From UBA6109 sp035366835 (GTDB lineage Bacteria > Desulfobacterota > Syntrophia > Syntrophales > UBA6109), in NCBI GenBank assembly GCA_035366835.1, contig DAOSIS010000018.1, forward strand, positions 18,886 to 82,885: 64,000 bases of DNA. Direction: 5' to 3'. Below are positions 35,737-43,950 of this stretch, piece after piece. Below the pieces are notes generated by a model. It was not told the origin of the DNA. It saw only the letters and a list, made by a program, of their open reading frames with translations, and did no database searches. The position numbers were made by a program, and so were the translations under genes. How positions within the stretch are numbered: position 1 is the stretch's first letter; each line of letters starts with the position of its first letter.

Positions 35737-35799
35737 GTTTTGGTGACATTTTTGGTGACAGATTTTGGTGACAGATTTTGGTGCCATGTTTTGGTGACA
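35737..35799. repeat. Five tandem iteron-like repeats upstream of the pxp promoter
   Basis: Five adjacent units of 12-13 bases with core TTTTGGTGACA (minus strand TGTCACCAAAA): 35737-35748, 35749-35760, 35761-35773, 35774-35786 (GCCA variant) and 35787-35799. They abut the TTGACA at 35730 and probably form a binding array for a regulator. No protein-coding reading is supported. Confidence 0.7.
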
Positions 35800-36043
35800 A
35801 TCCTCAACAATCATGTCCGCCTGCTCGGGAGGATTGCCTTCCGGACCGCGCGTTCGACAGGCCGCCGCTCCGCCTTCGTTTGTGAATGCAAGTAATCGTT
35901 CACACTTTTTCCTTTTCCACCTGCAGCTTTCCGATGAAGAACCGTCAATAAAAAATTAATTCATTTCCGATGGATAGGATTGTTTCAAGGAACCGAACAT
36001 CCCGCTGCCCCATCGGATGACTGATGTTTTCTGCAAATAAATC
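35800..36043. other. Intergenic stretch, nothing recognised
   Basis: About 240 bases between the iteron array and the next plus-strand promoter. It becomes AT-rich after 35900. No gene or clear element was found. Confidence 0.35.
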
Positions 36044-36070
36044 TTGACAAGAAGGTCCTGTGCGTATAAA
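36044..36070 (+). promoter_or_regulatory. Sigma-70-like promoter upstream of the small ORF and hydrogenase region
   Basis: TTGACA (36044-36049), a short 15-base spacer and TATAAA (36065-36070). Both hexamers are near consensus, but the spacer is short, which suggests weak or regulated use. Confidence 0.5.
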
Positions 36071-36076
36071 TGGCGG

Positions 36077-36112
36077 GTTAACGATTGATTACATTTTTGT
36101 GAGTTAACGATT
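36077..36112 (+). promoter_or_regulatory. Direct repeat of GTTAACGATT just downstream of the promoter
   Basis: GTTAACGATT occurs at 36077-36086 and 36103-36112, 26 bases apart (two to three helical turns), beginning 6 bases after the TATAAA. The position would suit a repressor operator. The regulator is unknown. Confidence 0.45.
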
Positions 36113-36324
36113 ACCATTTTACTTCTTGGAGAAATTTCGCGGGCGGCAACAGGGGAAATTGTGTTCCAGTGAGAAGGATATCGGGCCATCGCCGCGAAGG
36201 AAAGGTCGCTCGGATCAGCGGCACCGCGGGTCTCCCGTTCCCGGCCATTTCAGGATCCGCGGGACCGTTGTGAACAGGCCTGTCCGGCCAAAATACTTTT
36301 CATCTGCTGACGGAGGACAATGGG

Positions 36325-36435
36325 ATGAAGGCTTTGAAGATGTTCGGAAAATTTCTGATGATGGGCGGTTGGATTCTCATGGCGGCTCTCGGCCTTGGCC
36401 TCTACATCGCTTACGTTAAGTACTTTGGAGCGTGA
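36325..36435 (+). CDS. Small single-pass membrane protein, 36 residues
   Basis: MKALKMFGKFLMMGGWILMA begins a 36-residue protein with one hydrophobic helix (about residues 11-30) flanked by Lys residues. A well-placed GGAGG site lies 8 bases before the ATG at 36325. It lies downstream of the promoter at 36044 and upstream of the hydrogenase genes on the same strand, but 857 bases separate it from echA. Such peptides often stabilise respiratory complexes; a link to the hydrogenase is only a guess from position. Confidence 0.5.
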   Translation: MKALKMFGKFLMMGGWILMAALGLGLYIAYVKYFGA

Positions 36436-37292
36436 AACCGCTCCGGATAACAAGCGGCCGGACGCCTTGCTTCCGGGAGTCGAAAGGCCCAGAAAGGCTG
36501 CCCGACCGCCGTGGCGGCTTCCGCGGACGACGGGGTCGGCTTTCCTGCCGGAGAACTTCAGCTGTTGTCGGCGCGGCATGAAATCCGAGGATCATGCCCG
36601 TCCGACAGATTGCCTGTGCAGTCGGACCTGGGAACCGCCCGGCGGGCCTCCTCCCTCTGCCTGTTCCGCCGTCGAAAATCATCTGACGGATTCCCCCCCG
36701 CCGGAGTCGCCGTGCTGCTTCGGCGGGCGCGCCCTTTTCCGTCCTCCCCCGACTGCGATGAGGGCTGAGCATCTCGAAAGGCGGGGTACGGGTACGCTTA
36801 TTTTGTCAATCATTCAGCCGATTTAACCCTGTCCGATTTCTTTCTCCTTGCATATAGCCGAATTTCTGCTATGTTCCCCGCCAAAATTGACGCAGGATGG
36901 TACTTTGATGACATTTGAGCCCTGAAGCGCGCCGAGGCAGCAAGGAAAAACCGACTGCGTCCCGCAGATCTCCGATCCTCTCTAGCATTGCTCCGACCCT
37001 CTCCGGAACACACGACAGAATCCTGAAGATCAGCAACCCGAACGCATCCGCCGGATCCGTTTCCGATGATAACGGCCTTCCCTCGACCGCGTCCTCAAGG
37101 GAAAATGGTCAAGACACCCCCTGCATGACGATTTAATATTATATTTTATAAAATTCTTGACAAGATCGCATTTTCCTATTACGTAGCTGTGCAACGCCCC
37201 GCCCGGGAGGGGACGGGCGGGCAGCAGAAACGTTGAGATCATCTGCAGGCCGGGTCGATTCGCCTCGCGGAGAATGCATAAGGAACCGAAAA
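36436..37292. other. Long leader or intergenic region before the hydrogenase operon
   Basis: About 860 bases without a supported gene. AT-rich islands occur around 36800-36910 and 37130-37185. TTGACA at 37157-37162 lies 131 bases before echA with a poor -10 and could be the operon promoter. I saw no riboswitch signature or rho-independent terminator. Confidence 0.4.
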
Positions 37293-39176
37293 GTGGAAAC
37301 GCTCGTATTCTTGATCCTCTATCCCGTCGTCGCAGCCTTGGCGCTGATCCTGATCCGCGGGGATTCCCCGCGCAGGTTCGTCGTCGTCGCCTCCGCCGTC
37401 CTGCTGATCGTCGCGTCCTGCTGGCTGCTGAAGTACGATTATTCGGCGCCCGTCAACCTGTATCAGGTCCATGCGGACTGGATCCGGCTGTTGATGCAGA
37501 TCGTCGAACTGGCGTTGGCGGCGTACATGATCGTGCTCGCCGTCCGCCACAGGAAATGGCCGATTGTTCCGCTTGTCCTGGCCTCCGCCGGCGTCGGCCT
37601 GTGGTTTGAAGTCGTGCACGTCCACACCATGGGGAAAGGGGTTGCGCTGTCTCTGAACCGGTTTTCCCTCATCATGGCCCTGATCACGGGAATCGTCGGC
37701 AGCCTGATCGCCGTGTATGCCTTGGGATATATGAGGACCTACCACGCGCACGAGAAAGACGTCCCCGACAAACGCCGCACCTTCTTCTTCGTCATCTTTG
37801 TTTTCCTCTCGGCCATGTTCGGCATCGTCTTCAGCAACGATCTCCTTTGGTTCTACTTCTTCTGGGAGATCACGACCGTCTGCTCCTTCGTCCTGATCGC
37901 CTACAGAGGAGATCAAGAGTCCATTAATAACGCCTTCCTCGCCCTGGGATACAACCTCGCGGGTGGTCTGGCGATGCTCCTGGGCATCGTGATCCTCTTT
38001 TCCCAGCACGGAATCTTCGAATTGGATAAGCTTCTTCTCCATGACAAATCCGTCGTGATGGCGCCGGTCATTCTTTTGTCCATCGCCGGAATCGTGAAAT
38101 CCGCCCAGCTTCCCTTCTCGTCCTGGCTGGTGGGGGCCATGGTGGCGCCGACGCCGGTTTCCGCCCTGCTTCATTCCAGCACCATGGTCAAGGCCGGAGT
38201 CTATTTGCTGGTGAAGCTCGCGCCCCTGTTCGACGGTACCTATGCAGGGCTGCTGGTCGCGCTCCTTGGCGGCTTCACCTTCATGATGACCTCGATGATC
38301 GCCATTTCCCAAAGCGATGCCAAGAAGGTCCTGGCCTATTCAACGATCGCCAATCTGGGTTTGATCGTCATGTGCGCCGGCATCGGCACCTACGAAGCGC
38401 TCTGGGCCGCGGTGCTTCTCATCATCTTCCACGCCGTCGCCAAATGTCTGCTTTTCCTCTGCGTCGGCTCCATCGCGCACGTGATCGGAACCCGGGATAT
38501 CGAGGCGATGGACGCACTGGTTCTGGCGATGCCGAGATTGACTTGGCTGATGCTGATCGGCATGGCGGGCATGTTCCTCGCGCCCTTCGGGATGCTGATC
38601 AGCAAATGGGCCGCCCTGGTCGCCGTGATCGACGCCAATCCGATCCTCACCTTTCTGCTGATCTACGGGTCGGGCGCGACCCTGTTCTTCTGGGTGAAGT
38701 GGATGGGGAGGCTTCTTTCCGTGAGTCAGCTTCGGGAAAACATCGAGACCGGCATCCAACGGACGATTTGGGCGCCCCTCTACATTCTGGGGTTCCTGAT
38801 GACCGCCGTCTGCTTTTTCTTCCCCTATATGTCGCACCGGATGATCGAACCCTATGTGACCGGTGTCTACGGCACGACCTTCACGATGAGCCCCGGCAAC
38901 ATCACCATCATGATCATCATGATGGGACTCGTTTTTCTTTTCTTCGTCAGCCGCAAGGAGGTGAATTTCCGGAACACGAGGATGGTCGATGCCTACCTGG
39001 GGGGCGCCAATCTCCCGGGGAGCAAAGCCTTTACGGGTTCGGCCGGGGCCGTGCAGAAAATCGTTTTGCGAAACTATTACCTGGAAAAATACTTCGGCGA
39101 GAAACTTCTGCTGTATCCCAGCATTTTCGTCGCCTTGGGCTTATTGATTGTCCTGATCATCGGAGCGGTTGCCTGA
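37293..39176 (+). CDS. echA: Ech-type hydrogenase proton-pumping subunit (NuoL/HyfB-like)
   Basis: A 627-residue membrane protein with about 14-16 helices. The proton-translocation core of the antiporter-like complex I subunits is visible: YFFWEITTVCSFVLIAY, SIAGIVKSAQLPFSSWLVGAMVAPTPVSALLHSSTMVKAGVYLL and SDAKKVLAYSTIANLG, with conserved Lys and His. It pumps protons or sodium using energy from ferredoxin oxidation by protons, or runs in reverse. The GTG at 37293 has AAGGA upstream and starts at the hydrophobic region. EchB follows directly. The call as Ech rather than Mbh rests on the six-gene set. Confidence 0.88.
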   Translation: METLVFLILYPVVAALALILIRGDSPRRFVVVASAVLLIVASCWLLKYDYSAPVNLYQVHADWIRLLMQIVELALAAYMIVLAVRHRKWPIVPLVLASAGVGLWFEVVHVHTMGKGVALSLNRFSLIMALITGIVGSLIAVYALGYMRTYHAHEKDVPDKRRTFFFVIFVFLSAMFGIVFSNDLLWFYFFWEITTVCSFVLIAYRGDQESINNAFLALGYNLAGGLAMLLGIVILFSQHGIFELDKLLLHDKSVVMAPVILLSIAGIVKSAQLPFSSWLVGAMVAPTPVSALLHSSTMVKAGVYLLVKLAPLFDGTYAGLLVALLGGFTFMMTSMIAISQSDAKKVLAYSTIANLGLIVMCAGIGTYEALWAAVLLIIFHAVAKCLLFLCVGSIAHVIGTRDIEAMDALVLAMPRLTWLMLIGMAGMFLAPFGMLISKWAALVAVIDANPILTFLLIYGSGATLFFWVKWMGRLLSVSQLRENIETGIQRTIWAPLYILGFLMTAVCFFFPYMSHRMIEPYVTGVYGTTFTMSPGNITIMIIMMGLVFLFFVSRKEVNFRNTRMVDAYLGGANLPGSKAFTGSAGAVQKIVLRNYYLEKYFGEKLLLYPSIFVALGLLIVLIIGAVA

Positions 39177-39177
39177 G

Positions 39178-40029
39178 ATGGATATCCTGTCGCTGACCCT
39201 TTATATCGTTCTGGCTCCTCTGTTCGGAGGCCTGCTGGCCGGCGTCGATCGCCGGATCACGGCCCGCCTGCAGGGGCGTTTCGGTCCGCCGATCCTGCAG
39301 CCTTTCTACGACGTCGCGAAATTGTTCTGCAAAGAAACCTTGGTCGTGCGCCACACGCAGACCGTTTACATCATTTTCTTTGTCGTGTTCATGGTCTTTA
39401 CAGGGGGTATCTTCTATCTGGGCGGCGATCTCCTTCTGGTGATCTTTTCCATGATGCTCGCCAATACGTTCCTGATTCTGGCCGGATACAGGGGCAGCTC
39501 CCCCTACAGCACGGTCGGCACCGAGCGCGAGCTGCTGCAGATGATGGCGTACGAACCGATGGTTCTGTTCTATGTCGTCGCCATCTACATGGCGTCAAAG
39601 ACTTTCTACGTGGGACAGATCGCCACAACCTCGCATCCCATGCTCATCAAGTCTCTGCCGGGCGTATTCCTCGGGTTTGTCTACGTCCTGACGATCAAGC
39701 TGCGCAAATCGCCCTTCGACCTCTCCACATCGCACCACGGCCATCAGGAGATCGTCAAGGGGATCACGACGGAATACACCGGACCGTCCCTGGCCCTGAT
39801 CGAGATCGCGCACTGGTACGAAAACATCCTTCTCTTGGGTCTGGTGGCCCTGTTCTTCGCGCCTCATCTCTGGCTGGGCGTAGCGGCCTCGTTGACGGTC
39901 TATTCCCTGGAAATCTTCATCGACAATGCCTGCGCCCGGGCGCGATGGCAGATGACCGTATTTTCATCCTGGGGAATCGCCGCGGTCCTCGGCTTCGGCA
40001 ACGTCCTCGCGCTGACTCTATTCAGGTAG
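39178..40029 (+). CDS. echB: Ech-type hydrogenase membrane anchor subunit (NuoH-like)
   Basis: A 283-residue protein with about eight helices, homologous to complex I NuoH: RRITARLQGRFGPPILQPFYDVAKLFCKE at the start (the RxGPxxxQPxxDxxKL motif) and LRKSPFDLSTSHHGHQEIVKGITTEYTGPSLALIEIAHWYE in the middle. It connects the Fe-S arm to the pump. The ATG at 39178 is one base after the echA stop; a TTG 9 bases earlier is an alternative. EchC starts 6 bases after the stop. Confidence 0.9.
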   Translation: MDILSLTLYIVLAPLFGGLLAGVDRRITARLQGRFGPPILQPFYDVAKLFCKETLVVRHTQTVYIIFFVVFMVFTGGIFYLGGDLLLVIFSMMLANTFLILAGYRGSSPYSTVGTERELLQMMAYEPMVLFYVVAIYMASKTFYVGQIATTSHPMLIKSLPGVFLGFVYVLTIKLRKSPFDLSTSHHGHQEIVKGITTEYTGPSLALIEIAHWYENILLLGLVALFFAPHLWLGVAASLTVYSLEIFIDNACARARWQMTVFSSWGIAAVLGFGNVLALTLFR

Positions 40030-40035
40030 GAATCT

Positions 40036-40482
40036 ATGTCCTTGATGCAGAAATCACCTTGGATCATCCATTACGACGGGTCGAGCTGCAACGGATGCGA
40101 TATCGAAGTGCTGGCCGCGCTGACGCCCATGTACGACGTCGAGCGCTTCGGCGTCATCAATACGGGCAATCCCAAGCACGCCGACATCTTCCTGATCACC
40201 GGCTCCGTCAACGAGCAGAACAAATCGGTCGTCCGGAACATCTATGACCAGATGCCGAATCCGAAGGTTGTCGTCGCGGTCGGAATCTGCGCCTGCACCG
40301 GCGGGATCTTCCGCGACTGCTACAATGTCCTGGGCGGTCCGGATAAGGTCATTCCCGTGGATCTCTACGTGCCGGGCTGCGCAGCGCGCCCGGAGTCGAT
40401 CATCGACGGGGTGATCAGGGCACTGGCAGTGTGGGAGGAAAAGCGGCGCAGCCTGACGGGACAGAAAGGGACACCATCATGA
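40036..40482 (+). CDS. echC: Ech-type hydrogenase small subunit (NuoB-like)
   Basis: A 148-residue small subunit that holds the proximal [4Fe-4S] cluster. Ligands are visible in SSCNGCDIEVLAALTP, VGICACTGGIFRDCYNV and VPGCAARPESIIDGV. Compared with standard [NiFe] small subunits it lacks the medial and distal cluster domain, as usual for group 4. It overlaps echD by four bases (ATGA). It passes electrons between ferredoxin subunit EchF and the NiFe site in EchE. Confidence 0.92.
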   Translation: MSLMQKSPWIIHYDGSSCNGCDIEVLAALTPMYDVERFGVINTGNPKHADIFLITGSVNEQNKSVVRNIYDQMPNPKVVVAVGICACTGGIFRDCYNVLGGPDKVIPVDLYVPGCAARPESIIDGVIRALAVWEEKRRSLTGQKGTPS

Positions 40483-40889
40483 TCGAACCGCAGGATCTCA
40501 GGGAAACGACCCTCGAACGGTTGATCGGCGAGGTGCAGGAATTCCGGGATGCGGGCTATCGTCTGGTGCAGATCGGCGCCACCCGTACGGAAGGCTTCGA
40601 AATCAACTATTCCTTCGACAGGGATCTGAAATTCGTCAATCTCAAGATCAAGATCGCGGACAACAGCGTGGAGATCCCCAGCATCAGCGGCGTGTACTGG
40701 AACGCCTTCCTCTACGAGAACGAGATTCACGACCTGTTCGGCCTGAAGATCCGGAACATCAAGATCGACTACCGCGGGACCTTCTACAAGGTGGCGAAAC
40801 CGGCCGCGTTCGCCGAAAAGCCGGCGGCGCCGGCCGCAAGGAAGCGAGCCGCCAAGCCGGCAGCCGGAACGGAGGTTTCTGAGACGTGA
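40479..40889 (+). CDS. echD: Ech-type hydrogenase subunit D (NuoC-like)
   Basis: A 136-residue protein equivalent to the C-terminal part of NuoC: SISGVYWNAFLYENEIHDLFGLKI matches the conserved Y..A...E.E..DLFG region. The last 30 residues are an Ala/Lys/Pro-rich tail (KPAAPAARKRAAKPAAG) not typical of the family. Its start overlaps echC, and its stop overlaps the GTG start of echE. It is a structural subunit without cofactors. Confidence 0.88.
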   Translation: MIEPQDLRETTLERLIGEVQEFRDAGYRLVQIGATRTEGFEINYSFDRDLKFVNLKIKIADNSVEIPSISGVYWNAFLYENEIHDLFGLKIRNIKIDYRGTFYKVAKPAAFAEKPAAPAARKRAAKPAAGTEVSET

Positions 40890-41965
40890 CCCAGCGCAGC
40901 ATTATCCCCTTCGGACCGCAGCATCCGGTGTTGCCCGAGCCGATCCACCTGGATCTGGTCGTCGAAGACGAAACGGTCGTCGAGGCGATCCCTTCGATCG
41001 GCTTCGTCCACCGGGGACTGGAGAGCCTCGTCGCGAAGAAGGATTTTCAGGAGTTCGTCTACGTGGCCGAACGGATCTGCGGCATCTGCAGCTTCATTCA
41101 TGGAATGACTTATTGCCACGGCGTCGAACAGATCATGGAGATCGAAGTTCCTCCGCGCGCGCAGTACCTGCGGACGATCTGGTCGGAGCTCTCCCGGATC
41201 CACAGCCACCTGCTCTGGCTGGGCCTGACGGCCGACGCCTTCGGGTTCGAGAGCCTCTTCATGCACAGCTGGCGCCTGCGCGAGAAGGTGCTGGACATCA
41301 TCGAGGCGACGACCGGCGGACGCGTCATCTTCGGCTCCTGCAAGGTCGGGGGCGTGCGCCGCGACATCGAAAACGCCGCATTGAGGACGATCGCGGCGAC
41401 GCTTCAGGATTACGCCAAGGAGTACCGCGAGATCGGCGGCGTCTTTCTCGAGGACCTGACCGTCAAGCGGCGCCTCTGCGGCGTCGGCGTGCTTTCCGGT
41501 GAGGATGCCCTGCAGCTGGGCGCGGTCGGTCCGATGCTGCGGGCCAGCGGTGTCGCCCAGGACATGCGTCTCCTCAAGTACGCCGCCTACGGCGAGATCG
41601 ATTTCAGCCCCGTCACCGCCGCCGAAGGCGACAGTTACGCGCGCTGTTCGGTGCGCGTCCGCGAGATCTTCCAGTCCGTCGGGATCATCCGGCAGTGCGC
41701 GGAAAAGATCCCGGACGGCGCCATTGAAACCAAAGTCGCCGGCCTGCCCGACGGCGAGTTCTACGCCCGCACCGAGCAGCCTCGTGGAGAGGTGATCTAC
41801 TACGTCAAGGCCAACGGAACCAAAAATCTGGAGCGTCTGAGGGTGCGCACACCCACGTTCGCCAACATTCCGGCGATGCTGAAGGTCATGCCGGGCTGCC
41901 AGCTGGCCGATGTGCCGGTGCTGGTGCTCACGATCGACCCCTGCATCAGCTGTACGGAGAGATGA
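40886..41965 (+). CDS. echE: Ech-type hydrogenase large subunit carrying the NiFe site (NuoD-like)
   Basis: A 359-residue catalytic subunit. The four Ni ligands are present: C65 and C68 in ERICGICSFIHG (L1) and C353 and C356 in DPCISCTER (L2). It starts at GTG within the echD stop. Only three residues follow the last Cys, so there is no C-terminal extension to be removed by a maturation protease, as known for EchE and CooH. It combines with EchC to catalyse 2H+ + 2e- to H2 with ferredoxin. The HypA and HypC-HydE genes follow. Confidence 0.94.
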   Translation: MTQRSIIPFGPQHPVLPEPIHLDLVVEDETVVEAIPSIGFVHRGLESLVAKKDFQEFVYVAERICGICSFIHGMTYCHGVEQIMEIEVPPRAQYLRTIWSELSRIHSHLLWLGLTADAFGFESLFMHSWRLREKVLDIIEATTGGRVIFGSCKVGGVRRDIENAALRTIAATLQDYAKEYREIGGVFLEDLTVKRRLCGVGVLSGEDALQLGAVGPMLRASGVAQDMRLLKYAAYGEIDFSPVTAAEGDSYARCSVRVREIFQSVGIIRQCAEKIPDGAIETKVAGLPDGEFYARTEQPRGEVIYYVKANGTKNLERLRVRTPTFANIPAMLKVMPGCQLADVPVLVLTIDPCISCTER

Positions 41966-41968
41966 GAA

Positions 41969-42307
41969 ATGCCCGTTTTCACCATTTCAGGAATGATTCT
42001 TCGCTCCCTGTTCGGTCGCCCGGCGACCTTGATGTATCCGTTCGAGCCGCGCGAATACGCGACGGGGAGCCGGGGACATATCGAGATCGACGCCGGGACC
42101 TGTATCTATTGCGGCCTCTGCCGGCGCAAATGTCCCACCGCGGCGCTGGCCGTGGATCGCGAGGCGAAAGTCTGGGAAATCGACCGGCTGCGGTGCATCT
42201 CCTGCGGCTGCTGCGTCGAGGTTTGCCCGAAGAAGTGTCTGAGCATGGCGCGGGGGTATTCCCCGGCCGTGCCCTCCGCCGGAGAGCCGGAGAAGCATCA
42301 TGCATGA
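41969..42307 (+). CDS. echF: Ech-type hydrogenase ferredoxin subunit (two [4Fe-4S])
   Basis: A 112-residue polyferredoxin with two motifs: CIYCGLCRRKCPTAAL (about 37-52) and CISCGCCVEVCPKKCL (about 69-84). It is the electron entry point that receives electrons from soluble ferredoxin and passes them to EchC. It is homologous to NuoI. It starts 3 bases after echE, and its end overlaps hypA by eight bases, which binds the maturation genes to the structural genes. Confidence 0.92.
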   Translation: MPVFTISGMILRSLFGRPATLMYPFEPREYATGSRGHIEIDAGTCIYCGLCRRKCPTAALAVDREAKVWEIDRLRCISCGCCVEVCPKKCLSMARGYSPAVPSAGEPEKHHA

Positions 42308-42632
42308 GCATCATCAGGTGGAAAAACTCGTCGAGGGGCTGCTGCGCGAAACCGGCGGCAGAAAGGTCCGGAGCCTCGTCCTGGTCATGGGGGAACTACT
42401 GGGCTTCGACGAAACGTCGGTCAGGCTCTATTTCGAACACTTTACCGATGGGACCCCCGCCGAAGGCGCGGTACTCACCGTCCGCTGGATCAGGGGCGAG
42501 CTGCACTGTCCGCAGTGCAACAGGAATTTCGTGAAGGACAGAAGCCGCTTGGATTGCCCGACCTGCGGCAGGCAGGGAGTTCCGACCCCGACCGGCAAAG
42601 AGTTCCATTTCGAAAAGGTCGTGGCGGAATAG
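42300..42632 (+). CDS. hypA: Hydrogenase nickel-insertion protein HypA
   Basis: A 110-residue protein beginning MHEHH, the nickel-binding MHE motif, with two CxxC zinc knuckles (CPQC and CPTC, about residues 72-91). HypA delivers nickel with HypB to the large subunit. HypB is not in this window, nor are HypD, HypE and HypF, so these must lie elsewhere. It overlaps echF and is followed, 2 bases later, by the HypC-HydE fusion. Confidence 0.93.
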   Translation: MHEHHQVEKLVEGLLRETGGRKVRSLVLVMGELLGFDETSVRLYFEHFTDGTPAEGAVLTVRWIRGELHCPQCNRNFVKDRSRLDCPTCGRQGVPTPTGKEFHFEKVVAE

Positions 42633-42634
42633 CG

Positions 42635-43921
42635 ATGTGTTACGCCATTCCCGGCCGGGTGGTTGCCGTTGACGGCGCCGCCGTCACGGTCGAATACTAC
42701 GGTCAGCACAAGACGGCGCGCAATGAATTCCGGGATCTCCGGACCGGCGATTACGTCTACGCGCAGGGCGGCTTTGTCGTCGAAAAGGTCTCTCCGGCCG
42801 AAGCCGAATCGGTTCTCGCAACGTGGAAGGAGATCTTCTTCGAACTCCAGGAGACCGATCTGCGCCTCTCCCGGCTGGGCCATCCCTCCGGCAACGAAAA
42901 ACTGGGCCGGATCCTCGACAGGGCCGCGGAGGGAATGCCGCTGAACGACGAGCAGGCCGAATTGCTGCTCGGCCTGGACGATCCGGCGGACATCGATCTT
43001 CTATACCGGACGGCGAACTTTCTCCGCCACAAGTACCATGACAATTCCTGCTGCGTGCACGGCATCATCGAAATGAGCAATGCCTGCACGCAGTCCTGCG
43101 CCTACTGCGGCATCTCGAAACACAACCGGGGATTGAGACGCTACCGCATGACGCGTCCGCAGGTCTTCGCGGCGGCGCAAAGGGCCGTGGCGCTGGGCTT
43201 TAAGGCGCTGGTCCTGCAGTCGGGCCAGGACTGCTATCCCGTCGAGATGCTGGCCGACTTGATCGGGGAACTGAAGAGCCGATTCCCCCTCCTGATCTTC
43301 GTCAGTTTCGGCGAACTGAGCCGTGAAGGGCTGGAAATGCTCTACGCAGCCGGCGCCCGCGGCATCCTCTTGCGCTTCGAGACGTCGGATGGGGAGCTGT
43401 ACCGGAAGCTGCACCCCGAGAGCAGCCTGGAAAGACGTCTGCAAGTTCTTCGCCAAGCGGGCGAAATCGGTTTTCTCGTCGTCACGGGCGGCCTGATCGG
43501 CCTGCCGGGACAGACCAGGCGGTCTCTCCTGAACGATCTTCGCCTGGCGGCCTCGCTTCATCCGGAGATGGTTTCCTTCGGGCCGTTCTTGCCCCATCCC
43601 GACACGCCCCTGGCGGAACAGGCCCCGCCCGCATGCGGCGAGATCATCAAGTGCCTTGCCGCGGCCCGCCTGCTGGTTCCCCGCAGGGCCAAGGTCCTCG
43701 TGACCACGAGCCTGGAAACCCTGGACCCCGGGGCACGCCGCCTGGCGCTGCAGTCCGGCTGCAGCTCCGTCATGCTCAATGTCTCTCCGATGGAGCATCG
43801 CAGTCTTTACAGCATCTATCCGGACCGCGCCCACAGCAGGGATCCGGTCGAACGGCAGATCGCCGATACATTGAATCTGCTGAAGAGCCTGGGGCGGGCG
43901 CCGACGGATCTCGGGGTGTAG
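42635..43921 (+). CDS. Fusion of hydrogenase chaperone HypC with a HydE-like radical SAM enzyme
   Basis: A 428-residue fusion. Residues 1-75 are HypC: MCYAIPGRVVAVDG with the essential Cys2, and TGDYVYAQGGFVVEKVSPAEA. From about residue 80 the sequence matches HydE-type radical SAM proteins: RLSRLGHPSGNEKLGRIL, VHGIIEMSNACTQSCAYCGI with C151-x3-C155-x2-C158, LQSGQDCYPVEM, FGELSREGLEML, LRFETSDGELYRKLHP and PFLPHPDTPLA. HypC carries the Fe(CN)2CO unit between HypD and the large subunit; HydE normally acts in [FeFe] H-cluster assembly with HydF and HydG, neither of which is present. The true start at 42635 follows hypA directly. Its job is unknown; a role in making or delivering the Fe-ligand set of the Ech hydrogenase is an inference. 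Confidence 0.85.
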   Translation: MCYAIPGRVVAVDGAAVTVEYYGQHKTARNEFRDLRTGDYVYAQGGFVVEKVSPAEAESVLATWKEIFFELQETDLRLSRLGHPSGNEKLGRILDRAAEGMPLNDEQAELLLGLDDPADIDLLYRTANFLRHKYHDNSCCVHGIIEMSNACTQSCAYCGISKHNRGLRRYRMTRPQVFAAAQRAVALGFKALVLQSGQDCYPVEMLADLIGELKSRFPLLIFVSFGELSREGLEMLYAAGARGILLRFETSDGELYRKLHPESSLERRLQVLRQAGEIGFLVVTGGLIGLPGQTRRSLLNDLRLAASLHPEMVSFGPFLPHPDTPLAEQAPPACGEIIKCLAAARLLVPRRAKVLVTTSLETLDPGARRLALQSGCSSVMLNVSPMEHRSLYSIYPDRAHSRDPVERQIADTLNLLKSLGRAPTDLGV

Positions 43922-43950
43922 GGGCCACCAAACCGGCCGGGCTCAGGCGG

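Noticed and set aside
35737..35799. The short repeats resemble a small CRISPR array or plasmid iterons.
   Set aside because: Units are only 12-13 bases with no spacers, no cas genes and no replication initiator nearby. A promoter-linked array fits better.
36077..36324. Possible Moco or cobalamin riboswitch in the leader before the 36-residue ORF.
   Set aside because: I could not find the conserved core sequences of either class, only GC-rich pairing potential.
42635..43921. Evidence for an [FeFe] hydrogenase locus because of HydE.
   Set aside because: No hydrogenase with H-cluster motifs and no hydF or hydG are in the window; the large subunit here has [NiFe] ligands.
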